A DNA stretch of 64,000 nt from Patiria miniata (taxonomy: Eukaryota > Echinodermata > Asteroidea > Valvatida > Asterinidae), in the NCBI RefSeq assembly GCF_015706575.1, contig NW_024037065.1, forward strand, positions 930,001-994,000, in the 5' to 3' direction. Each line of letters starts with the position of its first letter. Position 1 is the first letter of the stretch. The notes under the pieces are model-generated. The model was not told the origin of the DNA and did not search any database. It worked only from the letters and a program-made list of their open reading frames with translations. Below are positions 12,440-24,200 of the stretch, piece by piece. Position numbers and translations under genes: made by a program.

Positions 12440-13704
12440 GTCAGGTGGCTTAGATCTAATTTTCGTCAAGATCGTGACCGACTGGTCCAAAGCACCAAAC
12501 TTGGCAGATAGATTCTTATAGACCTAGAGAAGATATTTAGAAGGGGTGACACCCGAAATTCTTTTGGGAAGGGTGCCTGATTTGCATAAATCGTTAATCC
12601 CTGCCGTGTAATATATTTATTCCCATATTTGGGTATATTTTAATTTTTTTATTTTTTTGAAAAGTGTATTTAGGGGATTCTACTTACATATCTTTACTTA
12701 AATAACATTTTCCAAAGCATATAAGCGACTGAATAATTATGAGGACATAGTAACGATCCAAAATGGCTACTATTATGCCCTAAATTGCGCGCATTTACCT
12801 TGTCCCCAGATATCATCAATTAGTCTTGCCAAACATCAGCATTGATGAACTTCAAATTCACCACGTAGCTTACTGGTACAGTTACCCTATTGAAACCTTA
12901 TGCAAAATCATGTGAACAATGAGAACATTGTAATATTTAGCCTAGAAAACAAAAACTGGGGAAAAAACGAGGTGTCCATAAATTGGGCTAACAAGTAAGG
13001 TGAAGGGTTGCCTAACATGGAAGACTGAAACAAGTTCAAGGAAATTCCCAAAATTATTGTTGAGAAAACGTTTTGGCGTAGACAAAATTATTGTAAACAA
13101 CAATAATCTCTTATTTGGGGGGATTTTGTTGAACTTGTTCAAGTCCCCACGTTACCCTTCCCGTAGTAGCCCAATTTACGGACACCACATTTTCTCCCCT
13201 TTTTGGTGTTTTGGGCCGAACATCAAGATGATATCAATTTTCACATGATTTCCCACTTATTTTTGTTAGGTTTACTATGTCAGTAAGTACCTTTGTGAAT
13301 TTGAAGCTCATCAATACCCACGATTGGGGACACTAGTTGATGATATCTGAGGAAAAGGTAAATGCGCGTAACTTTAGGGTAAAATAGTAGCAATTTTGGT
13401 GATTTACTATGTCCTCGTAATTATTCAGTCACTTACATGCTTTACAAAATGTTATTGAAGTAAGAATATGCAAGTAGAATCACCAAAATACACTTTTCAA
13501 AAAAAAAAAATTAAAATATACCCAAATATGGGAAAAAATATATTATACGGCAGGGATTAACCATATATGCAAATTAGGCACACTTCTCAAAAGAATTTCA
13601 GGTGTCACCCCTTCTTAATATCTTCTCTAGGTCTATAAGAATCTATCTGCCAAGTTTGGTGCTTTGGACCAGTCGGTCACGATTCCGACCATATGCCACC
13701 TGAC
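12440..13704. mobile_element. 1.27-kb giant palindromic (foldback) element with TA duplications
   Basis: The sequence from GTCAGGTGGC (12440) to GCCACCTGAC (13704) pairs with itself over most of its length. Matching blocks include GACCGACTGGTCCAAAGCAC (near 12476) with its reverse complement near 13660, ATACCCAAATATGGG (near 13520) with 12628, and GTGTCC(A/G)TAAATTGGGCTA (near 12972) with 13175-13192. The centre is at about 13070. TA flanks both ends (12438-12439 and 13705-13706), which fits a mariner/Tc1-type target duplication. There is no ORF of note, so it would depend on a transposase from elsewhere. The arms have diverged by an estimated 10-20%, so it is not recent. Confidence 0.75.
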
Positions 13705-13719
13705 TACAAAGCCCCTGCT

Positions 13720-14219
13720 AGGGGTTGAGGTAACCCCCCCCCCCCCCCCCCCGGAGCCCCTGGGGTTTACACAAGTTTAGGTGCAAAATGGTGTCAAAAT
13801 TCAACCTTTTCTTGAGCTTGAATTGCAAAAAATGACAATAATTAACACCTTCAAGCATTAACAAATACAAAAGATATTCAAAACTCAAATTTCTCATCCA
13901 ATGTATTTGGAAGTGAAGGCCTAAGCTATCTTTGCACAATGGAGCTCTGGTCACCTAGCAACACAAATAATGCCTATGCATTATTTTAAGTATAATTATT
14001 TACAAAATAATTAATGCAAATAATGCCTAGATGCATTTTGGTAAGGTATGATTAGAATGTGATTTGGTCTACACTCTACAAAAACTATGAAAACATATGG
14101 TGGACAAAGATCTCGGTTTTTCGGTTTTTGCGCTATTTTGACTTAACTTCGTGTCCTAAACATTTCTGCAAAGTTTTAAGACCGGACAATGTTTAATTAA
14201 TTAGTTACGCTAATTACAT
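13720..14219. other. No gene seen
   Basis: This stretch holds a poly-C/G run (13734-13754) and AT-rich DNA with an internal repeat of TAATGCAAATAATGCCTA words around 13970-14035. No exon or promoter can be supported. Confidence 0.4.
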
Positions 14220-14251
14220 AAGTGGCGAATCCGTTGCCCTCTGGAATTTGC

Positions 14252-14318
14252 GTTTTCACGAAGTGGCGAATCCCTGATTCGCAAGTGGCGAATCCCTGAT
14301 TCGCCACTTCGTGAAAAC
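14252..14318. repeat. Perfect 21-bp inverted repeat made of two CACGAAGTGGCG boxes
   Basis: 14252-14272 and 14298-14318 are exact reverse complements beginning GTTTTCACGAAGTGGCGAAT. Two further partial boxes (CAAGTGGCGAATCC at 14282 and 14224) lie beside them. The arrangement suggests clustered protein-binding sites at an element end. Confidence 0.75.
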
Positions 14319-14429
14319 TCGACGCGCACACATTGCGTTTCCACGAAGTGGCGAATAACCTTTATCTCAGGGCTGCGTTGTTGTTGTCACGTCGTCACGC
14401 ATACAAAACTATTTCGTTCTCACGGCTCA

Positions 14430-16660
14430 TCATCATGCGACGGGCTGTCCCGGTAAGTCGGTAAGTTTTGACCGTTTAGACGAGCTATATTGTTTGATCT
14501 AAATTATATTTATGGTTGTATTGGACTTTTTAAACACATTGTGATACCTGGTTCTTATCATTCTTTGCAAAATTTGGTCATTTCACCGTTCTTTTCCCAG
14601 ACCAGACGAACGAAAAATACGCATGTCGGAAATACACGAATTCCGCATATGAATAGTGATTAATTGCATGCTGACATAAATCTGTCATGTTTACAGTAAC
14701 ATTCCTTTGTCCATGTTTAAGCCTACTCACTTACGTTGGGAAAATAGTCCACCCCTTGATCATCGTGCGCCAGAAGTACCGTAGTTATGGTTATATAGTG
14801 CTTTTGAAGAAGTAAAAATGCTAGTGTAAAGTACTGACAATGCTGACAGGCCTAGCCTAGGCCAGGGCAAGATTATGTCACCCAATATTTCGGATTTTTA
14901 GCTTAGAGCTGAAATAAGATGCAACAACCTGCATAAGGAAATGTCCACAATGAATGAATTAGCCCTATTGATTAACGGCATGATAAGTTCATGTCAATAT
15001 GAAAATGTTTCCACAAATTTTTTATCCAACAGCAGCTATAGGATATGTAAGCTTGACATCTGCAGTTTCAGAAGTGTCAACATCAGACTGTTTGGCGTGC
15101 CTTGATGTGAAACGTCAGTCCTTGAGAAAAAAAAACAGCTTGTGTCATTTCAGCACCATGGTTGAAATCCAGACTAATTAAATAGCAAATAAAAATATAC
15201 AAAAAATGAAGTTTCACAATATTACAAATTGTACTTCACAGATCCATAGAACATGATTTCATTGGATACAATGTCCCCATCACTGCTTCTAAATTTTAAT
15301 TATTGAGTGAATGAATACTAAATGATAGTTGTTCCTGATAGTAACTGTGGAACTTTTTTATTGTCAGTGTGTTTTGTTTGTTTCATTTACAGAGCTGTTC
15401 CTGTTCAGCATGAGTGAAAAATGCTGCATCTCTTCAGGAACAGAACTGTAAAACTGGGTACAGGTGTTTCCGAGGTAGGCACATTTTTAGAAACCAGGGA
15501 AAAGTGTAGATTTAGATTGTGACTGATAAAAGTACACTCTGTCCAGAAAAAAACAACAGGTTTATTATATTTTAATGTCCCTTCATCCTTTGTTATGAAT
15601 GTAATTTAACATGTTGCACTATTGCCAAAGTTGTTATTTTTCACCAACATAAAATCATGCACATAACAAGGAGTTGCCTTGTTCATTGTGCTTTAGACAT
15701 TTGGATTTTTTGCTAAAGTTTGTCTTCATAATAACACAATATGCTTTAGTCTTGAAATTCAGAAGGAACTTATATTGAAAATGATAAGCGGTGACTAAAG
15801 CTCTTCGGCAAATGTTAGCAACCATAGTTTGCAGCAAGTATGAATATATATGTTGTGAATAATAACAAACAACTGAATTGCAATTCTTTTTCCCATTCTC
15901 ATTCTCTCTGTGTCTTTGCAGGCGATGCTGTGCACGATGGACACGATTCCAACAGAACCTTCTTCGTGTCCTTATTTAGGCTCATTGCTTGCACAAAAAC
16001 CCCTTAACAGTTGGAATGCATGAGTCCCTTATGTGTGATGTTAATCTCTTCTGTGATTTCTTAATGATGTCCATTGCAAATTTATTTAAAAGCAACTATC
16101 TTCAGACAGCTGTCTCCTCTTAGTACGTACAGTTCACCAGCTCAAAGATTGCCCAATAACTTTTCAGGGTAAGATTTTCTTTAAATCCTTCCAATGAAAC
16201 TGAAGATTTTGAAGCGTGCAATTATTGAAACATAATATATTTGTGGATGTCTAACTGACAAGCTGACAACTAAATACCAGAAACCAAACATGTGACTGAA
16301 AATTGTAAGGAAGTAACATGGAAATAGTTTTATTTCTACCTATTAGGCAATACAGATAATTTGTATTTAGTTAGTGCCCTATGAACGAAGACTTTTCTTC
16401 AAGTAAAGATGGAGTTCAGCCTCTTAAAGTCTCCGAAGCATTAAAAGTCTCAGATGTTATCGATTCATCTTTAATAATTTTGTAGCGTTAATAGTGGAGA
16501 TAGTGTGAGGGCGGCCCATCTCATAAATAACAATTATCAGAATGTAATGGTTTTTTTTTTTTTTACATAACCCCAAACAGTAACTGCTTTTACTTAAATC
16601 TCTTTTAAATATTCCTCAATTATAAACTTGAATTATACCTGAATTTATCAATAAAGAAGT
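14430..16660 (+). ncRNA. Possible spliced transcript inside the 14-17 kb element
   Basis: A CpG-containing stretch is followed by ATGCGACGGGCTGTCCCG and a strong donor GTAAGT (14452). Exon-like blocks follow at 15393-15474 (after TTTACAG, before GTAGGC) and from 15922 (after TTTGCAG), with AATAAA near 16650. Reading frames through these blocks are short, so this could be a non-coding RNA or the remnant of a protein gene. The same layout (end boxes, CpG promoter, short first exon) is seen in the larger related element at 20700-20850. Confidence 0.3.
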
Positions 16661-17403
16661 TCTGCTAAATTATAGAGTCGCTTGTCTGTATGATTTTTTT
16701 TATTTGGGGTTAAATACATGCAGTTACATCCACTGATTTGTGAAAAGTTACATAACTTGGATCCATCCACCCCTTTACAATCACTATATTAAACCTCCCT
16801 TAAAATGAGAATGATATAAGAAATAAGCTATTGTTCAAGGTCACATTGCAGGAAATTCAATACCAGTTAAAATAAACTGTAATCCTGACATTTAAACTTG
16901 TACATGTAATACTACGATTCTCAAACGTGTTTAATTTGTACAAAATAAGTACATGTAATAACAAGTTCCACCATTAGTCGATCGAAACCGAGGCGGCCAC
17001 GCCGATTGAACGTATTCACTGTGCGCGTATGAGCGTAGAATCGCGCAAAAAGCATTTGGCCTCGTTTTCACGCTCTGCGTTTTGCGTTTTCACGAAGTGG
17101 CGAATCCGCGCGCTGTGTGTGGCGAATCCGTTGAGGTCTGCATTTTGCGTTTTCACGAAGCGGCGAATCCGTTTCGTAATTTACAGCTCTTAAACTACAG
17201 ATCCAATTGCAGAAATATGTATCTGGTCATGTCATTTGGCTAATAAGCTGTCGTACCAGTGAAAATTCTTTAGAAATTATGATTAAAAGTGGGGAGAAAT
17301 GACCCTTTCAAAAAGTGACCAACTTCAAAACCGATTTTCGCAAAACGCAGTGTTCGCGCTGTGTGGGTGGATTCGCCACTTCGTGAAAACGCCGACGATG
17401 TAT

Positions 17404-17640
17404 ACCCGACGACAGTGGCGTAGCCAGGATTTTTTCAGTGGGGGGGTAGGGGGGGAGGGGCGATGGGGGGCTGGAACATTTCATTGGGGGGGGGGGGGCG
17501 TCATGTAGGGGTGTCAATTGCTTCTCAAAAGTGGGGGGGGGGGGGCATACCTTGATCAGAACTGATGCGAGCGCGAAGCGGGAAGCCCTTACGGCGTAGG
17601 GGTTCGGGGCCCGCTTAAGGGCCCCGAAAAAAAATGGATT
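17404..17640. repeat. G-rich dispersed repeat (GTGGCGTAGCCAGGATTTTT type)
   Basis: It begins GTGGCGTAGCCAGGATTTTT, runs through long G tracts, and ends with GCGAGCGCGAAGCGGGAAGC and CCCGCTTAAGGGCCCCG. The CCGCTTAAGGGCCCC word recurs at 12404. Such G-rich blocks are common dispersed repeats of marine invertebrates. It abuts the right end of the preceding element. Confidence 0.5.
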
Positions 17641-18558
17641 CTCTGTTTGACTTAAACAGTTGTTTTGAGTTACTAAAGTTTGAGTTATTGAGATTTCACT
17701 GTATGACTATGACCAAACAGGCAAACAATCCTATTGCGACTCACTTTCACGTCTCTATCCTATATTCATTTAGCAATCATGACATCACCTCCATCATGTC
17801 CATTTTCTATCTATAACACATCCCAGTTTACCCACATGCCAAGTTTGAACAATATCGGGCTTAGATTGTAGTTATCATGGCGTCTCTATTTGGGAAACAA
17901 GTTTACTATGGGATCGGGATTCAAGAAGTGCTGTGCTGAATAAAACACATACAAATTGTACGATCCTTGGGGGGAGGGGACCCCAAAAAAATAAAAGAAA
18001 GAAAATGGTAAGAACCTTTCATCTGTAAAAGATAGGAAACCATAACAAACTTTCATCTGTAACTAAATGTATGTGGAAAGCCCTGTTGTGTATGGACAAA
18101 GCATAAGTTGTATTGGACCAGTAGGAAACATATCTGTATTGTAAGAGTAAATGATTTAGCTCTGGGAGTACAATGTGTCTGTCCACAAATATATTCATGG
18201 TATTACTATTTCCGACCCTGCCTTAGCTGAAGCTACAAATTGAATTTTGGTTTCATGGTACTTTGGAAAGTTCCAGTACTTTCTCTCTCTCTTGTTAAAG
18301 TGATAGTTTTGAGTGCCAACATATTAGAGAATAATATGGTAAAAAAACTTTAACATTACATACGGAGCTCTGGTCATACGACTTGTCCAAAATTTAGGAC
18401 TGGTTTAGGCGATACAAAAACGAGAGCCGTTTCGGCTAACAGCTTCAAACGGATGACATGGCAATTTTGCAGGGTTAAAAAGTACCACAATTTAAAGTAC
18501 TCTTGTCAGGTTTACATCAGTAAATGTAAACTTGTGACTATTGTCTTTTGAAATGCAG

Positions 18559-18630
18559 ATTCCATTCATGAAGAATGAAGATTACAAGGCAGGGGGCCTA
18601 GGACGAGGCAAACCAAAGGAAATTGAGTAG
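18559..18630 (+). CDS. Possible terminal coding exon (unknown protein)
   Basis: After a plausible acceptor (TTTTGAAATGCAG) an open stretch reads IPFMKNEDYKAGGLGRGKP followed by KEIE and a TAG stop. Its composition is protein-like, but no upstream exon could be joined and I do not recognise the product. Confidence 0.25.
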   Translation: MPFMKNEDYKAGGLGRGKPKEIE

Positions 18631-18639
18631 CCTTCTGCT

Positions 18640-20464
18640 AAGGCCTGTGCAATTAAACATCTGATAACAAAATTGATAACAAAATTGTATTACATTAAAG
18701 ACCCCCCAAAAAATAAAAATTATCTGAGTCAACTTGCGTCCCTCGGCCTGAGAAGTTTCTCGCTTTTTGTAGGATTTGACCTGTTCTTAAAAGAGCCACC
18801 TCCAGCAACAATCATATCAATGTCCTCCAGATGTTTCTCTTGGGACCCAATAGTAGTACCCAGGGCCCAACAACAATTGAAACCACCTTCAACTCCATAC
18901 TTCCCAACCCCTATAAAGAAATAAAGAGGACTGAATAAATAAAGGGACTTAGTACTCAACCAGAAAACAAACATAACACCTGTTGCTGATTCGTTTACAT
19001 TTTCACAAATTTATTGATCATTTCATTTTCTTTTTAGTGAGAATGCCTTGCGCGTTGTTTGGCAAACTCACTAAAGACAAATTAGAAGTTGTTTTGAATG
19101 AACTTGTACAGGAGTGCGGGAATGACAATGAAGTAAGTATGGCCAACAAAATAACAAAACGTAGTTTTGCTTCCGGTTACCCTAACTACCCATCTTGACA
19201 AGTACCCTACTTTTTAATCTTTTATTTATTTATTTTTTTGTGGGGGGGGGGGGGGGAAATGAGAAACATACTCCCAAAACATTAATCAAATTACTTATTT
19301 TCCTTGACTACACGCAGACACTTCCATCTTTATGCCCACATTATTCATTGCCTTTTGCACACATGATTCTTTGCACTAATTGGCTTCGATTTTACCCTGG
19401 TTTATCTCCTTAATGCTTGAGTTGAATCCAGCAAATTAATCCTCGAACTTTATTATCACGTTTGGGGTGGCGATACCAGAGACTATGTGTACAAAATAGT
19501 AATACATAATACAGTAACGAAAATAAAATACAAATCAGTTAAGGCAAAAAAAAAAATATTTCTGCTTCCGGTTACCCGACCGACCCTATTTTTTGGCTGC
19601 GACCCTAAAAATTTTATCGGCAAGTCAAAAAAAAGTAATGAATATAAAATAAATTTTAAAAAAAATCCTTTTCTCTTTTCTATCTTTACAAAACACCTTT
19701 CAAAAACCCTTTTGCGAACATTTGCCATTTTTAAAAAGAAACCTCCATTGTTTTTACAATTTCGCTTCGCGATACATAGTTCGCACTTGATGTTGCGGCG
19801 ACGATAAACACATGCGTAATGTTAGCTCAGTGCAGCATGACTGGGTTAGTTGAGCCATGGAGGAATGGTTGAGCAAAACGCTGACCATACGGCTCTAAAA
19901 AAATGACACTACAACTCGAGTACGACAGTCATAAATAAATGTTAGTTCTAAAATAGTAGATACTCTCATTTTCCTACTTAAAAACATTAAACCAGTGTTG
20001 AGACGGAACAGCTTATTTGACATGTTTGAATAGGGGGAAAGATTCCCATCTCTGGCCATCACCAATTTGTCCCTTCAGTGACCGCCTTCAGAAAGCATGG
20101 AAAGTGATATGTCATAAAAAAATCCGTGAAAATATTGAAGTATACTGATCCAGAAAACACATCAGACTGTACCAGTCTCATGTGCATAGGTTGACAAATG
20201 ATGGCCTGATATGGGAATCTTTCCGAATAGAGAAATGGTGGTCACATCCTTAAAAAAACTGACAATATCTACGAACACTTACTTTACAACTTATACCATG
20301 GACTTGGAGGAACGATCCACACCAACTGCGGCGATCTCCGAAAGCTAATGGTTGACGCAGGGTACGGGTGTAAGCATGCACAGCAGTACAGTCAGCATAC
20401 GTGTATGATGCATGTGCTAGCTAGCTAGGCATAAAAAGTGCGACTGGTGTGAGCGCGCGCGTGC
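18640..20464. other. Mostly repeats, one possible exon (entered separately)
   Basis: Diverged members of the GCTTCCGGTTACC element family lie at about 19168-19240 and 19561-19760, the second with GACCCTATTTTTTGGCTGCG. Nothing else is supported between 19800 and 20464 apart from a CpG-rich stretch at 20440-20470. Confidence 0.4.
19043..19132 (+). CDS. Possible first coding exon (unknown protein)
   Basis: CTTTTTAG at 19036 precedes ATGCCTTGCGCG. The frame runs for 30 codons (MPCALFGKLTKDKLEVVLNE, then LVQECGNDNE) to a strong donor GTAAGTAT. Hydrophobic residues are spaced as in a helix. The next exon-like block on this strand in phase 0 is 29281, beyond the 8.5-kb transposon. The product is unknown. 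Confidence 0.35.
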
Positions 20465-20468
20465 ATAT

Positions 20469-20492
20469 CGTCGCAGGTTTCACGAAGTGACG
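20469..20492 (+). repeat. Left terminal inverted repeat
   Basis: 24 bp beginning CGTCGCAGGTTTCACGAA; it pairs with 28960-28983 with one mismatch. It contains the first CACGAAGTGAC box. Confidence 0.8.
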
Positions 20493-20759
20493 TTTTACTC
20501 AAAAGTCTGACTTTTTGTGAAAACGGGTTTAGTCACTATTTGGACTGGAAATACATTTATCTCTCCTTCTACCAAGTCTCAATCCTTAAATCTGTTTAGT
20601 TTTGCATATAAGTTTTTATATAATCTAAAAGAACTGAGTTTTTTTCGTTTTTACGAAGTGGCGGTTCAAAAGATGTCACTTCATGAAAACTAATGTGACA
20701 GGTTTTCAAAAAGTGACGTGACAAGCTCGATCTCAGGTGCGCTTGTGTGGTATACTATG

Positions 20760-20850
20760 CTTCGCTTTCAACAATGAGTACGATGTTGTTCTGTTTACGC
20801 GACGGACAAAATGGCAGCCTTCATAACAGGGTTCCACAGATTGCCGTGGT
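20760..20850 (+). promoter_or_regulatory. Likely promoter and 5' untranslated exon of the DUF7869-like gene
   Basis: CpG-bearing DNA just inside the left-end boxes contains ACAAAATGGCAGCC, a strong start context. It opens a 12-codon frame that meets a stop if spliced from the donor GTACGT (20849) to the acceptor TACTATACAG (21250). The block therefore looks like a 5' leader exon with an upstream ORF. Confidence 0.35.
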
Positions 20851-21276
20851 ACGTATTGTTTATGGATTTAAGATAGTTGCCTTTTGATTTAACAGCTTGG
20901 TAAAACAACAACAGTTTCACATGTTTAGTCCGTATTGTATGCAGTTAATCATTCCGCAATGACCATTGCCCAATGTCAGGATCTTGCTCACGAATCACGG
21001 GCATGACGGGGTCTTTTCTTTTCGCCAGCGCCAAACAGCATTCGTCTCTAGGCCTTAATAAAATATAATGAGATAGGCCTACTACTTTACTTATAATTAG
21101 CAAATAGTAATACCGGTATTTTAATATATGATAAGCCCAATAGAAAAATAGTGCCAATCCACTGAGGGGATTGGCACTAATTATACAGCTAATAGGCCTA
21201 CATGATGATCTAACGTTACTATTTGCTTGTGTTTTCTTTTTACTATACAGATTTTTATCAGTTGTGCATTGTCAGG

Positions 21277-24200
21277 ATGAATAAAAAGGGAACCAAGACA
21301 CGGTAGGTTTTCATGATGCCACTGAATTTATTTCCTTTTGATATTTCAATTACATTATGATTATGCAGGATAAAAGGACAAAGACAAGATTGATAGTAGA
21401 CCCGTGAGTTTCGCTGTATACACCGCCACGCATACATCTCATTGAACAGCTTTCGATCGGCCAACATCGGCGGGAATAGAATTTCTGTTTTGAGTCCCGA
21501 AATTTAACTAACACTTTTATGACCAGTACTTACACACGTCAAATAAGCCAATATTTAGTGCAAATGGTAATAATATTTTGCACTTCTTGTGTTTGTCAAG
21601 TTGCAAAGTCAACAATCTGACAATTAATTAGTAATGATTTATTATTGCTTGCCTTAGCTACTGCGACCGTTGACGTCAAAATTGCAAAAGAAGAGTACAG
21701 CACCCCGGCCCAGTTGTTGGTTCTGGACTTGCCTACATTAGGGGGGGGGGGTTGTCTGAAACATCTGTTGCATATTAACCAGAACAATTCCTCACAACTA
21801 TGAAACAACTTTTGTGGTCTTTGTAAGGGAATTATAATTTGTAAGAAAGATGTAAGTTTGTCTGAGGAAGCATCATCAGGTGAATGCTGGATTTGATACT
21901 ATACTTATACTGTTGATATAACACAATACTAGTACTATAATAGTTTTTTTCATGCATCGTTACCTATTTCAGTTTGGATGTGCTTGTGCAATGGGATCAT
22001 GACTCCACCAAAAATGCTGTCGACTTAAGTGACTTGTCATGTGATGGTCATCTGGGAGTATCATCAAGGGTTGTCATGATGTGGGAGGGAACACCTTGGT
22101 CTGGAAAAGTTCTAGATATTGATGAAGATGAACTTTTTGATGCAGATGACGAAACTCCCTTGGCTTTTTACAAATCAGGTATAACTAATAATTTTTAAGA
22201 ATTTATACCTTTTACCTTGATACTTTTATTATTAATACAAAGAAACAAAAATTAAAAAAGATAAAAGGCTGAATGTAAGATTTAAAATTTTTCTTCTATT
22301 CTACGTAATTAATTTGTAGGTAAAGTTGGATGTGCAAGTTCAAAGGCAGCACCTAATTCACAGATGGAAAATGACATATCAATTATCCGTTGTGCTGCAA
22401 CTACGGCTCAAGTGACACCGGCCAGTGGGACTCCAACGGCATGTAGTCCACAGATTGCATCTACGCCTGAAGGTGCGCTTAGTTCTTTGACACCATGCAG
22501 CCTGAAGACGGCATGCAGTCCTATGACTGCGCTAAGTTCCCAGACTGCAGCTGTGCCTCCAGTGCCAATGGCCAGTGGCACCCCAACTGCATTTAGTTCG
22601 CAGAATGCAACTGTGCCTCAAGTGCCACTGGCCAGTAGCACGTCTACTGCATGTAGTCCGCAAAATGCAGCGGTGCCTCCAGTGACATTTAGTTCTTCAA
22701 CACCATGCAGCCTGAAGTCAGCATGCAGTCCTAGGTCTGTACTAAGTTCCGAGATTGCATCACTTCCTCACACTAGTTCATGGTTACTAATGTGTCCACC
22801 TTTGCGCCCCCACTCAGTTTCTCGTCTCCGGCCAGAAGCTTCATTCACTGCACCAATGCTTAGTCAACAGCCAATGTCTTGCGACAATTTCTTTTGTGAA
22901 AAAGTAGTCTTTTCGACATGCACTACGTGTCTGTGTTTGTTATGCTATGATCATTTTTTGCTGAGTGATGTCTGTAGTTCACACAATGTTTTCTTCAATA
23001 TGTACAGGTTGATGCCGATTTGTCTAACCTTGATTTAGCAAGTCTACCCATAGGTAGTTCTAGAAACATTGAAGTTAACAATGCCAGAATGCCAGAATCT
23101 AGCCTGGTAAGTTGTTCAAGTGGGAATATGTTTCCTGAAGAAGAAAGTGCTAACACAGACAATGTAAGTAATGTTACAGATATACATTTGCCAACAAGAT
23201 CTGTAAGTGCATTTCCTGATCATGGTACACAGAAGTTATCAGATTGTGCCCCAGTTGGTAATACAGGTAAGTCAAATGAAGGACAATCTCAAACACCATC
23301 TACCAGTGTCAACTTGAATAAAGGAACTCATTTCCCAGTGACTTTCCATTCTCTTCCAAAACAACAAAACCTAACAAAAGCAAAAACTTTCTGGTGAAAT
23401 ATAAAAGGAATCGTGGTGAAAGTTACCGTTCAGAAAAAAAGTGATTGTGAAGTGTCTGCAAGGAGGGAAAGTAATATTGCCAGCACTTGTAAATTTTGTC
23501 CAATTCGAAAATTGGATTGCCATAAGATTTCAGATGAAGACTGCAAACATATTCGAAACACTTACTTTGATCTTGGTAGCCTGCAGACGCAAAGAGAATG
23601 GCTTAGTCGCCATATAGAGGCCAGGGAGGGAGTTACAAAATGCTCTTACTTTCTGCCCTATTCTGATCGAAATGTTGGGAAAAAATGGTATGCAAATCTA
23701 AGTTTTTAACTACTTTGGGTATATCTGAACGCCAGGTTCGCACTGTGATTCAAAAACGAAAGTCAGAGGGAGTACTTGAAGGTGAAACAAGAGGTAAGAG
23801 GCAACGAAAAGAACACGATCAAGCTATCACAGATGAGGTAACTCAACATATTAATCTTTTCTCACGTATGGAGTCCCACTACTGCAGATCAAACAGCAAG
23901 TGCCATTACCTTTCTTCAGATCTGAATATACCAACCATGTACAGAATGTACCAAGAAACTCATCCAGAAGGTGCTTCCCTCTCCTTCTATAAGACAGTTT
24001 TCAAGTATCTAAACTTGAAATTCCATCATCCGAAAAAAGACCTCTGTGGTCTTTGTGACTCCTATCGGCATGGTGATTCTCAACAGAAAGGCAAGCTTGA
24101 GGAAGCTTATACAAGGCACACAAAGGAAAAAGAAAATGTGCGAGAGCTGAAGACAAAGGCTAAAGAAAGAGCATCAAAAACAAAAGACTACTGTGCTGCC

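Larger units (their letters stand above)
14220..17397 (+). mobile_element. CACGAAGTGGCG-type element (relative of the 20469-28983 transposon)
   Basis: TTTTCACGAAGTGGCGAATCC boxes cluster at the left (14224-14352, both orientations) and right (17085-17175 and 17367-17390). The right end reads CACTTCGTGAAAAC then GCCGACG, ending at 17397. It mirrors the terminus of the larger element (GAAACCTGCGACG). Sequence just inside that end (GACCAACTTCAAAACCGATT, 17317) is similar to 28905 of the larger element. The left terminus is not clear and may be lost. Between the clusters there is no long ORF, only exon-like pieces (separate entry). It is a non-autonomous or decayed member of the same superfamily. 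Confidence 0.6.

Noticed and set aside
21673-21749. Coding exon around the G-tract near 21740
   Set aside because: No open frame with splice signals; it lies in the intron between 21302 and 21973.
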